Shown: positions 1-11,400, numbered from the stretch's first letter. The stretch is DNA of 64,000 bases from Leuctra nigra (GCA_934045905.1 OW203773.1:16107246-16171245), one strand, 5' to 3'. The notes: a model not told the origin generated them from the letters alone. A program made the numbers and translations.

Positions 1-2241
1 ATCATAGATTCACGTGGAAAGCCAGTTACTGATCACTGTCTAATATCTTGTACATTAGTTTACCGGAAACCAAAAAGGGAGATTCGGAAGATTACTTATA
101 GAAACTACAAGAAAATTAATCCCCTGGAATTGAAAAAAGTTTTAAACAGTATTGATTGGAATATTGCAGAAGGTGAAGATGATATTAATGTAAAGCTAAA
201 AATACTTAATGAAAATTTACAATATACTGAGAATAAGCTAGCACCAATCAAGGAATTTACAACCAATAAACCGAAATGTCCATGGTATAATGATAACATT
301 CAGAATATGTGCAAGCTCAAGTCAAAAGCACTTTTGAAGTTCAAAAGAAGGCCATCTGCAGCTAATTGGCAATATTATTGTCATGTTAGAAATTACATAA
401 CAATAGCAGTGAAGAGAGAGAAAAGATCATTCATGAGGAAAGAAATACAAGCAAATTTAGGTAATTCTGCATTCTTATGGAAGAAACTTCAAGAGTGGGA
501 TATTCACAGCTCAAAAAAGCCAAGACAACTAATTCCTGAAGAACTAGCTAAGCCGGATTTGATAAATGACTATTATGTTGATTCAATACCAAATTCTTTA
601 ATTGCTTCAAGTATAATTGATCAATACAAAAATAACACTCACACTATTACGTCAAAAAATGCCTTTGAGCTCAGAGCAGTTAGTACAGAAGAAATCGTTG
701 ATCAATTGAGAAAAATTAAGACCAAAGCAACAGGCATTGATAATATAAATATCAATACATTACTTCTATGCATGCCAAACTGTTTAAATGCTATACACAG
801 TATTGTAAATCATTCTCTTGTTTCTGGAATATTTCCTGATCTATGGAAAGAAGGAGTAATAACACCCTTGCCAAAATGCTCACATCCAAAACATTTCAAA
901 GACCTTAGACCCATTAGTATTCTCACTACAATGTCCAAAATACTAGAAAGAATTGTTGTGAAGCAACTGACTGCATACCTAGAAGAACTGCAATTATTAT
1001 CTAATAGTCAGTCAGGATTCAGGAAAAATCGTGGGACAACATCAATACTTCTAGATGTAACTGATGAAGCGATCAAGGGAATGGAGAATAAAATGGTTAC
1101 AAGTCTTATATTATTAGATTTTACAAAAGCCTTTGACTCTATCAATCATGAACTCCTACTGGCTAAACTCACATATCTTGGAGTGGGAGAGATGACAATT
1201 AAATGGTTTGCAAGTTACCTCACCGGACGTCAACAACGGGTAAAATTATCAGCTAATAACGTATCAATGTCAAGAGAAAATAGAACAGGAGTACCACAGG
1301 GTTCAAGTATCGCTCCACTACTGTTCATAGTTTACACAACTGATATCGATGAGAGTGTGAAACACTGCAAAATACACAAATTTGCAGATGATACCCAGCT
1401 TCTATATACCTTTCGCCCTCAAGATCTAGCTGCAGCACAAGAGAAAATAAACGAAGATCTTCAGTCTATTGCTGCATGGAGTGAAAGTCAAGGACTCTCT
1501 TTAAACACTTCGAAGACCATATCAATGATTATAGGGAACAAATGTCAACGGATCAAAATACTTAATAGTGAATTTAAACTACATATAAATGGTTCTATTA
1601 TTCCCACTTCAGAAAATGCAAGGAATTTAGGTTTGATAATGGACAGCCAAATGACTTACTCAGATCATATTCAGAAAGCAAATAGCAAAGCTTACGGCAA
1701 ACTACGAACAATGCAAAGATTTAAACAAATTCTGACAAGATCAACAAAAAGCAAGCTTGTTGAGGCACTTATAATATCTAATTTGAATTACTGTGACATC
1801 GTTTACGGACCGTGTATTTCGAAGAAAGATGTAGGTCGTATTCAAAAAGTCCAGAATTCTTGTGCTAGGTTTGTATTCAATATTAAGAGAAGACACCATA
1901 TAAGTCCCTACATTCAAAAACTTCATTGGCTAAAGATGGAAGCGAGAAGAAGCCTACATTTAACATGCGCAACGCACAAGATATTGAGAACGGGAGAGCC
2001 AAAGTATTTAAATGATAAGTTGAGAAAGCGTCGTGATATTCACCTACGAGTCACGCGGTCCAAAGATAAGCTAGACTTTGGAACTCATCGAAGTAAAAAA
2101 TTCAAGAACTGTTTTTCCTATTCAGCCTCAGTAGCATACAACACAACAACAACAGAAGAGCAGACCCTAAGTTTAAAAGCTTTCAAGACGCTCGTTAAGG
2201 ATAAACTCGCTATCATTCAAGAAAGAGAATTCGTGAAGTAA
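1..2241 (+). CDS. LINE ORF2, 3' part: end of AP endonuclease + reverse transcriptase (CR1/L2-like)
   Basis: This is the pol-like protein of a non-LTR retrotransposon. It nicks target DNA and reverse-transcribes its own RNA at the nick. The frame is open from base 1 (746 residues), so the start and most of the endonuclease lie outside the window. Residues 10-15 read TDHCLI, like the last conserved block of APE-type endonucleases (SDHxxI/V). The reverse transcriptase follows: DLRPIS, then DFTKAFDS (Asp 373 and 379), GVPQGSS near 430, the catalytic FADD near 461-464 and LSLNTSK. The C-terminal part has a LHWLKMEARR segment resembling LHWLPVxxR of CR1/L2-group LINEs. There is no frameshift or internal stop, which suggests a young copy. 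The clade assignment is from motif style only; Jockey-superclade relatives are the alternative. Confidence 0.9.
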   Translation: MIDSRGKPVTDHCLISCTLVYRKPKREIRKITYRNYKKINPLELKKVLNSIDWNIAEGEDDINVKLKILNENLQYTENKLAPIKEFTTNKPKCPWYNDNIQNMCKLKSKALLKFKRRPSAANWQYYCHVRNYITIAVKREKRSFMRKEIQANLGNSAFLWKKLQEWDIHSSKKPRQLIPEELAKPDLINDYYVDSIPNSLIASSIIDQYKNNTHTITSKNAFELRAVSTEEIVDQLRKIKTKATGIDNININTLLLCMPNCLNAIHSIVNHSLVSGIFPDLWKEGVITPLPKCSHPKHFKDLRPISILTTMSKILERIVVKQLTAYLEELQLLSNSQSGFRKNRGTTSILLDVTDEAIKGMENKMVTSLILLDFTKAFDSINHELLLAKLTYLGVGEMTIKWFASYLTGRQQRVKLSANNVSMSRENRTGVPQGSSIAPLLFIVYTTDIDESVKHCKIHKFADDTQLLYTFRPQDLAAAQEKINEDLQSIAAWSESQGLSLNTSKTISMIIGNKCQRIKILNSEFKLHINGSIIPTSENARNLGLIMDSQMTYSDHIQKANSKAYGKLRTMQRFKQILTRSTKSKLVEALIISNLNYCDIVYGPCISKKDVGRIQKVQNSCARFVFNIKRRHHISPYIQKLHWLKMEARRSLHLTCATHKILRTGEPKYLNDKLRKRRDIHLRVTRSKDKLDFGTHRSKKFKNCFSYSASVAYNTTTTEEQTLSLKAFKTLVKDKLAIIQEREFVK

Positions 2242-2536
2242 TGATATTGGAAGACGAGAATCAAGATTACATCCTGCTGAGAATGTTTTTTCAGTGGTTT
2301 TCCCTCAGCTAAAAAGCAAATGCTTGGATGTTCTTCCAATATTACCACTGATATTGAAGCACAATTTTAATGACTATTATGAATTAAGAAGAAGTAGGTA
2401 AATGGTGAAGATGTGAAGCAGCTGAAGAGAAGAGATGGATGTATGGAAGATCAACGACTCGATTGTTGAATACAGACCAATTATGTACCTATTTTATGTG
2501 CTCAATAAATTACATTATTATTATTATTATTATTAC
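2242..2536 (+). mobile_element. LINE 3' UTR with (ATT)n tail
   Basis: About 270 bp of non-coding sequence follow the LINE stop codon. An AATAAA-like hexamer sits near 2503 and the element ends in a run of ATT units at about 2513-2536. Simple-repeat tails instead of poly(A) are usual in CR1/L2-type LINEs. The tail marks the 3' boundary. The 5' end is outside the window, so a target duplication cannot be checked. Confidence 0.75.
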
Positions 2537-2577
2537 AATTCACCAAGTTCTGTCAATAAAAGGTATTATTATAATAA

Positions 2578-2874
2578 TTGTTTTTATTCTCACTCTTTCG
2601 GCGCAGGTCTTTGTTAAAGCTGGTGTTTTTTTGTTTATCCGACAGAGCTGAAATTTTGCAAGCTTCATGATCGAGATAATTTTTTAAACACACTCCCCTG
2701 ATTAGTTAAAAGAATAAATGTTCTCTGAATAAAATTACATATTGCAATTGCAAGGTCACCAATAACAACATTTTATGATTGTGCAATGTCATCTTATGAG
2801 CATATTTTGAAACCTTTTTGAGGTGTTGCATGTATCGGTGCTCGCTTATCAACGATTTACTCAGATAGTTTTCC
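2578..2874 (+). mobile_element. HINE-like element, diverged internal-deletion copy
   Basis: This holds the family's internal line GAGCTGAAATTTTGCA and ends in GTGCTCGCTTATCAACG followed by a degenerate hairpin and TTTTCCTTA. The 5' GAGCGAGCG end is not recognisable. It lies just beyond the LINE 3' tail. Confidence 0.65.
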
Positions 2875-2879
2875 TTATT

Positions 2880-3800
2880 TAATTATACTACCAATATTTG
2901 TATAGTTGTCTAGTATTGTTTACAAGTTATTTCCATAACAAATGTTACATTTGACAACTAAACCATAACATAATAATCTCTTTTTCTCTTTGGGTCACGA
3001 CCTTTGGATTATCAGACTCGATATCTCAGTTATTTAGAAGGGGTATTCGCTAAAACATTGAACCATGTAATATTTAGGGGTCAACAATCTGTAGCTATAC
3101 CAAGGCTACGATGATTAATCTACATAAATGAGCTCCTTGGCTTCTAAACTTACAGTTAATTAAGTTCATCAAATCTTTCGAAATATACAAAATACTCAAG
3201 AAATTTAACTTTTGAAATTAAAAGCGTCGAGTACTATCACGGAACTTCGATCTTTTATGGAACATTTTAATAAAAGTTTGACATTATTTCGTAAAATGTG
3301 CATACATACATTTTAAAACCATAAATAAATAGTTGGGTGAAACCAAGAGACCGATATTGCTAGAAATCAATAGGTAGACAAATTGGATTGTAATGAATCT
3401 TTTGTCATAAATTGGCCTGTTCGGTTATTTCTTTTTACCTAATATAAAAAGAAAAAATATAAGTGAATTATACTTTATTAATGGACTGCTCATACCTTTT
3501 TCAGTTCAGACTATTTCCCTGATCCTGCCAGATTTACATGATGATATCATCTTTTAACAAAATTTACTCATATTATATTAAATTTGATAAATGAGTTTAT
3601 TTTATTACGAACCGTTTTGAGTATTGATGGACGTAATTGAAAACATTAAGCCTTTAAATCAGATTTTAAAACTAATACTTTTTTCTAATTTGATTAACCA
3701 ATATATGATTATTCTAAATAAACTGTTCTAAAAAACGTATTCAAACACTATTCCGTTAAAATATCAGACTTTTAATAATATAACGTTTTGAGTTTGAATT
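2880..3800. other. No gene seen
   Basis: AT-rich sequence with frequent stops in all frames. No repeat family shared with the rest of the window was recognised. Confidence 0.5.
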
Positions 3801-3804
3801 ATCT

Positions 3805-4087
3805 ATTTTTTTGTCTGGGGCTTAACGTCGCACTGTTCTGCAGCGAGGCTAATGGCGACGGATGAATGATTATGATGATGATTGAGAGATGATGGTGAAG
3901 AGTAGGTAAGGATGGAAGGTGGGAAGGAGGCGGTCGTGGCCTATTAGTAGGGTACCTTCCCAGCATTTGCCTGTCGACTGAGGGAATACCACGAAAAAAC
4001 CTCAGTCTGGAAGGACGGCCGCGGGAATCGAACCTGGGCCTCCGGAATACAAGTTCAGAGCGTTACCACTCAGACAAACCTGTTCTA
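3805..4087 (-). mobile_element. tRNA-derived SINE, nearly full length
   Basis: Read on the minus strand it starts with a tRNA-like head (remains of an A box, then B box GTTCGATTC), continues through a body rich in CATCATC and ends in GCCCCAGACAAAAAAA. The A box is damaged here, with ACTCAGACAA on the plus strand. It is one of the best-preserved copies. Such elements are transcribed by RNA polymerase III and mobilised by a LINE. Confidence 0.9.
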
Positions 4088-4089
4088 AA

Positions 4090-4687
4090 TGAACTGTCAA
4101 ACAAAACAATCTTTGGGCTTCATTGAAAACTTATTCCGTTAAATCAAATTTAATAAATAATAACGTTTTGAATTTGAATTATTCTATATGAACTGCCATA
4201 AAAAAACATCTTCAAGTCTTTATTAAAGACACAAAATCCCGCTAAATCAGTCTTCACCTAATAGAACGTTTCTAAATTCAAATTATTCTATAATTGAATT
4301 GTCTCACAAAACCTCTCCACACTTTAAAACACAATTAACAAGCCAATACCAATAGCTTCCACACACTGCAACCTTTAATTAACTCAATTAGTTTACAATA
4401 ACAATCAGCGTAGGATTAATTAACCGATGCTCTATCAGGCGCATGCGCGGTGAATTAATTATAGCCGACACGCAACAAGCTAGGACAGGTAGTTAGGCAA
4501 ATTTGTCTGAACCTGTCCTGAAACCTCCTCTTTAAAATCTGGTCGGATCGGTTCCCCTTTAAACCTTCTGCATCGGGTTTAGTTCCTAACATCATGTTCA
4601 GATGTTTATCTTAGTTTTAGACATCATTTTCAAAAGGTTCGATTCGTTGCTCGGGCCTGATTCTGTAATTCTGTTTGGGATATCGAA
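4090..4687. other. No gene seen
   Basis: AT-rich, with no convincing ORF. A short motif of the type TCTAAATTGAATTATTCTATA plus a tract of A recurs several times between about 3710 and 4310, giving a weak, highly diverged tandem-like pattern. Confidence 0.4.
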
Positions 4688-5233
4688 GCGTCACCGCGGT
4701 ACTTTCAATGCACTTTCTCTGATTTGTGTTTTTGTAGGCAATGAGAGGACAAATCATCCCAAATTGACCTGAAATTTTGAACACACACTAATGTTATATG
4801 AGCTGTCTGATGTATTATAGTTTTTGAACGAGATCCTGTATTAAAAAAAAAATTAGACCTTTGGCGATGGTCACTGGGACCAACATTTAAGGTATTTTTT
4901 AAATTTTCAGACGAATCCGTCGTTATCTTCATAAGTTATGGAAATTTTATGATTATCTTGAAATATTTGCAAATTTATGCCAAACATTTTCAGATAAGAT
5001 ATCAGAGCAGCAAATTGCATTCGAAATGATATGCGTATGCAAGTTGCTGCTCTGATATATTATCTGAAAATGTTTGCCATAAAATTGCAAATATTTCAAG
5101 ACTATCATAAAATATCCGTAAAATATCAATAACTTTTCAAAAATATCTAACATGTTGGTCCCAGTGACTATCGTGACAGGTCTCTAATTTTTTTTAATTC
5201 GCTTATCAACGCGTTACACAGAGTGTTTTCCAG
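4688..5233 (+). mobile_element. HINE-like element containing a large inverted repeat
   Basis: This carries family blocks such as CTGAAATTTTGAACACACAC and ACTGGGACCAACATT, and the 3' end CGCTTATCAACGCGTTACAC followed by GAGTGTTTTCC. The 5' GAGCGAGCG end is lost. Positions 4851-5186 form an imperfect inverted repeat with arms of about 150 bp; the best-matched part is 4943-5017 against 5040-5114. Confidence 0.8.
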
Positions 5234-5248
5234 TAATGATGTGTATAC

Positions 5249-5530
5249 GGAACAGGTTGGCTGAGTGTTTAATGCTCTGAACTTGTATTCCGGAGGCCCG
5301 GGTTCGATTCCCGCGGCCGTCCTTCCCGACTGGGGTTTTTTCGTGGTATTCCCTCAGTCGACAGGCAAATGCTGGGAAGGTACCCTACCAATAGGCCACG
5401 ACCGCCTCCTTCCCACCTTCCATCCTTACCTACTCTTCACCATCATCTCCCAATCATCATCATAATCATTCATCCGTCGCCATTAGCCTAGCTGCAGAAC
5501 AGTGCGACGTTAAGCCACAGACAAATAAAA
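5249..5530 (+). mobile_element. tRNA-derived SINE, full length (reference copy)
   Basis: The head has A box TTGGCTGAGTG and B box GGTTCGATTCCCG. The body includes AGTCGACAGGCAAATGCTGG, and CCATCATCTCCCAATCATC precedes the conserved 3' end CAGAACAGTGCGACGTTAAG and a short A-rich tail. It begins about 15 bp after the 3' end of the HINE at 4688-5233. The class II style D-arm (GGCTGAGTGG) suggests a Ser or Leu tRNA ancestor; this is inference. Confidence 0.92.
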
Positions 5531-5555
5531 GTAATGATGTGACATATGATCGAGT

Positions 5556-5655
5556 TTGTTTCGTGATTTCTCTCAGTCCAGAGGCAAATGACGGGAAGGT
5601 TCCCTGTTAATCTTCTCATCCTCATCATCAGTTGCAGAACAGTGCGACGTGAAAG
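5556..5655 (+). mobile_element. SINE fragment, internally deleted
   Basis: TCTCAGTCCAGAGGCAAATG joins directly to CATCATCAGTTGCAGAACAG, so the middle of the SINE body is missing. Confidence 0.7.
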
Positions 5656-5659
5656 ACGT

Positions 5660-6358
5660 TAGAGATTGAAATCTGGCGATGTCTTGATGTCTTAACTCAG
5701 AAGGGATTATCTTTTAAATGCCACAGAATGGCTGTCAAATATGATTTTATTGGACACGAAAAAAAGTAACTTGATATTCAAATAATTTCTTGTTCATTTT
5801 TATAAACACATTAATAATCCTTGAACGAAAAACTATTATAGTCTGTCCATATTAAAATACTCCCAATTACCAAAGTTTCAATCAATTCAAAAGTTGATTC
5901 AAGTACTTTTGTACATCCCGACTTATCAATTCTTTCTCGTAAATTTTTGTTTAAAAAAAAATAACTGAAAGGTAACTAACTCTATCTGAAAAGGATTATT
6001 CTTTAACCAACGAGGGAGTATCTTATTTTGAATGGACTCTACTTGTTTGATCTCTCTTAAGCACTGAGGTTTAAAATGTGATTAGTTAAAAATATAAAGA
6101 TATTAAAAGGTTATTAGCATGTTTTTGACAGGTTTTAAACTCGGTTAGGTTTTGTTGAGTGGAGGAGTGAGGTACTTCACTGAGCTCTAATGATTATGTA
6201 CCGCGACGCATGGGTGTGGAATCTAAACAATAAGGCTCCATTCTTTGGGATAATGGTTTTGACAACCTATAAGAACTGTCAAAATGTAGGTACAAATTTA
6301 ATGTAGAAGAAGTGAAAGTGGAAATGAAATGAAAATGGAACTTTTACATTTCTTGGAG
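5660..6358. other. No gene seen
   Basis: AT-rich sequence without recognisable repeats or long ORFs. Confidence 0.5.
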
Positions 6359-6464
6359 AATTTATGTCAATTTATAATAACTTGTAGTAGGTAGGAACTA
6401 CTTATTTTTACTTCACGGGTATGCACACTTGCCCAAATAAAAAGTGATCGTAGAACAAATTTGA
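6359..6464 (+). repeat. Direct repeat, copy A (about 100 bp)
   Basis: Nearly the same sequence recurs at 6959-7062, with small indels around GTAGTAGGTAGG. Both copies include the first bases of the GTACAC-type MITE that is complete only in copy A, so the duplication happened after that insertion. Confidence 0.85.
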
Positions 6465-6640
6465 ATGACTGGCTGGGAATGTTCCATAACAAGCAATGCT
6501 TTTTATTATCATTGAAATGTGAGGTCACCTACTAGAGTGAGACAAGGAGATCGCTTGGACTGACTTCTGATGGTGCAATCTAACATTTATCTGTCAATCA
6601 GATTTATTGAGAGATCAGTTTTAGTTGTGCCAAGTATACA
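6421..6640. mobile_element. MITE, GTACAC-TIR family
   Basis: The ends are ATGCACACTTGCCCAAATAA and, inverted, TTAGTTGTGCCAAGTATACA. The core (GTGAGGTCACCTACTAGAGT) matches the better-preserved copy at 63418-63633 and, more distantly, 20631-20831. Confidence 0.75.
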
Positions 6641-6958
6641 TTGATCAAGCAGTGACAATAATTATACTTAACTATTTTTTTAGATAATTAGTAAAAATTA
6701 AAAAGTTGTAAAATATCATATAGGTAGTTAATCGTTGTTAATTTTGCATGCAGTTTGGAGATTTGCACTGGCTTTTATTTACCAGGAGGGAAGTGGAATA
6801 AAATCCACATCAAAAGGCTTCATTCCAAAAGAATATAAACGATTTAAAGCTTAAAGCTTTATAAGTTAGAAAAAAAAGTGACTTTAAAGTAGACTTTTGA
6901 AAACGTACATTTCTCAAGACATAAACGAAATATCCGATAAATATGTATACGTTATATG

Positions 6959-7062
6959 TATTTATGTCAATTTATAATAACTTGTAAAAGGTACTACTTA
7001 TTTTTACTTCACGGGTATGCACACTTGCCCAAATACAAAGTGATCGTAGAACAAATTTGATT
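6959..7062 (+). repeat. Direct repeat, copy B
   Basis: Partner of 6359-6464. It carries only about 45 bp of the MITE end and then breaks off into unrelated sequence. Confidence 0.85.
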
Positions 7063-7200
7063 GGAAATTTTTCCCTGAATTGGGGAAAAAAGAGTGTAAA
7101 TTGTGAATAAATCTAACAAATAAACAAATAAAAATAACAATCGGTAAACGTATTTACAAAATTTAGAGTTCAGGCGGCCATGATGCTTTCACTTGTCTGA

Positions 7201-7218
7201 CCCCCCCCCCCCCCCCCC
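7201..7218 (+). repeat. Poly(C) run
   Basis: An 18-base C homopolymer in otherwise AT-rich DNA. Confidence 0.95.
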
Positions 7219-7384
7219 TCATCACTTCCGGTGTAACATTATAGAAATTAGGTTAAAACCGACCAGTTCCCATCATCCCACCCATGAAATCTGAAAACCT
7301 GCTCCGTCAGAAAACAATCGCCGCAGATACATCCGACCACCGCCACTAACCCATGTTAACAACTTAACTCCTTGTTAATCGCTC

Positions 7385-7475
7385 TGTTAGTCCGTCAAGA
7401 ACACGTGTCACGTGACCAACATGGCGGAAGTAACCGTACAAGATGGCGGCTGGGATTGGTTACAGTTGAATGCAG
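7385..7475 (+). promoter_or_regulatory. Candidate promoter: E-boxes, YY1-like and CCAAT motifs
   Basis: Within about 75 bp there are two CACGTG cores (AACACGTGTCACGTGACC; the second fits the GTCACGTGAC motif of bHLH-Zip factors), ACATGGCGGAAG, AAGATGGCGGC (the published YY1 consensus) and GGGATTGG (inverted CCAAT). It is markedly richer in GC and CpG than its surroundings. A short ATG frame begins at 7527 but runs only 27 codons. No TATA box is seen. Promoter function is inference. Confidence 0.4.
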
Positions 7476-7657
7476 CGGCTGTCAAGTTCGATCATGTTGT
7501 ATCATGTTACATCGTATAGAAGCAAGATGGATGACTTGATTTCGAAACTCAGTCAAGTTTTGTTTCGTTTCAGGAAACTTCATCTTAAATTTGTAACAAT
7601 TCTTGATTGAATTTTACGAAAAAAATAACCTTGCTTTGTCAACATATTATTAGTGTT

Positions 7658-7780
7658 GTTTAATCGCACTGTTCTGCAGCTAGGCTAATGGCGACGGATG
7701 ATGTTGATGATTGGGAGATGATGATGAAGGAGAATAGGTATAATGATGGAAGGTGGGAAGGAGGTGGTAGAGTGACCTAT
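7658..7780 (-). mobile_element. SINE fragment (3' half)
   Basis: It starts with TTTAATCGCACTGTTCTGCA and runs through GATGATGATGAAGGAGAATA to GGTGGGAAGGAGGTGG, then ends. The tRNA head is missing. Confidence 0.8.
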
Positions 7781-8227
7781 TTTAAGTATTTTATTATTTA
7801 CATGAATATTGCAGAAATGTGAGTCTATAGTCTATAATAAATAATTCTAACAATCACATAATAAATTATCAATTACAACCTATCTGCTCAGATATTTACC
7901 ACTGTATCGCTAAATGTAAACAAGTCTACCAAAGCCGTGAAACTATTTACATCACTGACATCCCTGGATAGTGGCAACCTATTCCAGTCATTAATTGTAT
8001 GTGGAAAGAATGATTGCTGGAAAAAATTAGTTGCAGAGAAAAATGGTTAAATTTTTAAATTATGATCGACTCTTGAGAAGTATGCAGGCTATTCCTAAAA
8101 TATAAATGCTTGTTTTATTTACAAGGTCAAAGTATATCTTAAATGTACTTAGTATGGAATATTCATAGAAAATTGATTTCTCAAAGACGAATGCCGCGTA
8201 AATTAAAGTTTACTTCATACCAATAGA

Positions 8228-8405
8228 TTGATACTCAGAAAGCAACGAAATAACTTGCAATTCGGAGGTCGGGTTTGTTTTCCCGGTAGTCCTCTCATGA
8301 TTGAGGCGTTTCTTGGTTTTCTTCAGTCGAAAGCAAATTATGGTAAGGTTCTTTGCTAATAGCCTCTGACCGCCTCCTTCCCACCGTCCATCCTTACTTT
8401 GTTGT
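8228..8405 (+). mobile_element. SINE, old and diverged
   Basis: AACTTGCAATTCGGAGGTCG through ACCGCCTCCTTCCCACCGTC matches the SINE with many substitutions. It breaks off at TCCTTACTTTG before the CATCATC segment. Confidence 0.7.
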
Positions 8406-8409
8406 ACAA

Positions 8410-11400
8410 AAACAAAAACTTGTAAAAAGACTGCCAAGCACCTTCCACCTAAAACAATTGAGATCTAAAAGAAGGGTCAAGCAATAATATATTGTTTAAA
8501 CATTTTCGCACTTAAAATTCGTGAAATCATTTCGCCCAGTTACTGCCGCCAAGCACAACACTATAAACCTAACGTTGTGTCCAAATTTGAAGAATGAAAT
8601 CTAAGTAAACCATCATTGTTAACTTTAAAAATATTATAAAAATTAAAAACGACTTAAAAAAATAAATTTAAAATCGAAATTTAAAAAATTTAAAATAAAG
8701 TTGGGCGCATTGTGTCAAGAAGAAGGCAACATAAGAATAAGATGACGAAGAAGGAGGCGACGAAAGAAAGAAGAATAAGATAAAGGAGCCGAAGAAAGAC
8801 AGAAAGTAAGTAGAAGATAGAAGAAGTCTATGGTCGGTGCAAATTCAATGCGCCAAGCCAAGCTTGAATCTGGTAGTATAAGCTCGTACGTTATATTGGT
8901 GCGGTGCTTGGCAGCGTCGAGCTAGCGCCCGACAAGATAGGTTTTAGTTTGTCTATTTGTCACATGTCCATTTAGAAAGAAAATACCTCGATAATTTATA
9001 GGTATTAATACCTAGTCTTCAAATTAAACTTTAGACAACTTAAAATCATTAATTGAAAGTAAAAATATGGCAAGAACTGAAGCATTTTTATGTATATAAG
9101 TCTAGCAAGTATCCCATCTTTCGTGACAGTACAGCCGTTTCATTTAAATTTGACTCTATTTGGAACGAAAACTTCCAGAAGGTATAAAACATTCCATTAT
9201 ATTTAAAATTCATTCGAAAATTGATCGTGACAGCAAAACAACGCCTTCTAAACACGGAAAAATCACGGCCATCCTCATTGACAAACCGCCTTGGCTAAAA
9301 CCTAAGATCAAGGTTAGTGTAATAATAACTTATACCTCTACATTTATACAACACGATAACCGCGCCACGATTCAAAATAAAAAAAGGAACGTTTCATTTT
9401 TTATACTGCATATGAATTATCATCAACTACAAAAGTCAAGTGCAGGTTGACACTCAAAGAAGAAAAACGTCAAATCGTTTATGTTAATACCAGTTACGAT
9501 TTGGTGTCTCGACCCATCTCAACCTCAAGGAAATCAAGTTTCGACTATGTTCGTTTTTTTATATCTCAAAACCTATACACTCTTATGCTTTTTTTTACTT
9601 CTTCTTTTCTTTACGTACCATAAAAAATATGTCACTAACTCAAATGGTTGACAACAAAGGGGGCTTTGGAAAGAGTATTTCAAAGATATTAAGTCAAAGA
9701 TAATAATTATGATACGAGCGGGATCTCTTTTGAGTTTAGAACGTTTTGACTTTAAGAAATAGTATGGTATCAAGACGGCAGTGGAATGGGGGTATTTTTT
9801 TAGTTGGAATCATGTTTAAGCTACAGGGTGTCTGAAATTTATATCCTAGGCTGAAATGACTTGAAAAAATATAGAATTTAACTTTTAATGTATGCATTTT
9901 GAATTTAAATAAGATGTAGAAGATAAAATTTGAATACACCAACTGTTTGTTGGAAATTTTATGAATGATTTTATGAGATACGAAATTACATATTTATCAA
10001 CCTAGAATAATTGCGATGAGAAGACCGATTATATAAAATTGTATTTTCTATTAAAAACTAAGTCTATATAGAATATACAATAGGAACCTACTAAGACTAT
10101 ATTAAGACCACGAGAGAAATGAGTAAGAATCCAAAATAAGGCTCCAGATCTTCAGATATTTACGCATTTTAATGTCCAAATTGTAAAATAAAACTACATC
10201 GAGACTACCTACATGACCACAAAATATCCAATAAAACATGTAATTAAAATAAAATTATGTAGAATTACAATTCGTTACAGATGCAACGTCTGTATAGTGC
10301 CATACAAACTACTAATAAACTACTATAGTGGAATGTATCCACTATAAAATACAATCAATTATATTAAGAGAATAGCACCAACAGCTTGGCAATTGTTATT
10401 TTCAAAGTTATGTGGTTGTTCTTAATGGAAAAGTAGACGGAAGGAAATGTTACAAAGTAATAGCTGGTTTTTCAATGATTGTAAAACCTGTAGACAAGTT
10501 TAAGAGTAACTTTGTGTTCATTCTAATAATGAGATGTTTGATAGATCAAGTTTGTTCAAGCTTTGGAGTCTGGGTTTCGATTCTTGTGACTGTTTTCCTT
10601 ACTGAAGTTTTAGTACAGATGGTACAGATGAGGCCTATTGAATAGTAGATGCTTTCTTATTAAATAATACCATGAGCTAAAATTCATTTTTAAGAACAAG
10701 GTCTACCAAATATACCAAATGAGCATTGGGATAGCAGGAAAAAAAAGATTATTTGATTCTGACAACAATATTGGCATTTTCTTTTCAAGTAACTACTTCT
10801 ACGATATACCTACTTTATTCAAAAATAAACTTTTATTACATTCTTTAGGTACCAATAAGTAAATAGGTGCATTCAGGTAAAATAATCGAAACTTTTTATT
10901 TTAAAATGTAATTTTAAATGGGTTCAATTATACAATCTGTAATTATTTTGCACCCAAATGGAGATACTTTCAAATCTGTACCCTCGTGGACTTATTATAT
11001 TATATTGTCCACCTCGCTCTCTACTTCTCAAACTGTTATCAATAATGATGGAGCTATATTTCGTCTCCTGCATTATTCACGATCCAAGTTGCCAATACAT
11101 TGCCCATGCAGGTAATAGGTATAATGCAATGCATGCAACCTTGTTACACCTAACTCAATTAAAAACTAATATTCAGATCTCTTTACAGGAAAATATGTGA
11201 CTGAAAAACATGTTTCTCAGAGAAAATAGCTTACATTTTTTCAGGAACATTTCTAATCATATTCCAAATGTGGATTCTAGACAAAAAATGTAATTGGAGG
11301 GTATTTTTTTTCTTCACCTTATATTTTTACTAAAATCAGTAAGGCACATCATTTTCAATTAATATTTTGAATCCCCCCGCCCCCCTACACACATAAAAAA

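Noticed and set aside
9151..9450. 96-codon ORF as a gene
   Set aside because: No ATG at its start and no family match; only a possible splice donor at 9312/9313, so kept as a remark and not called.
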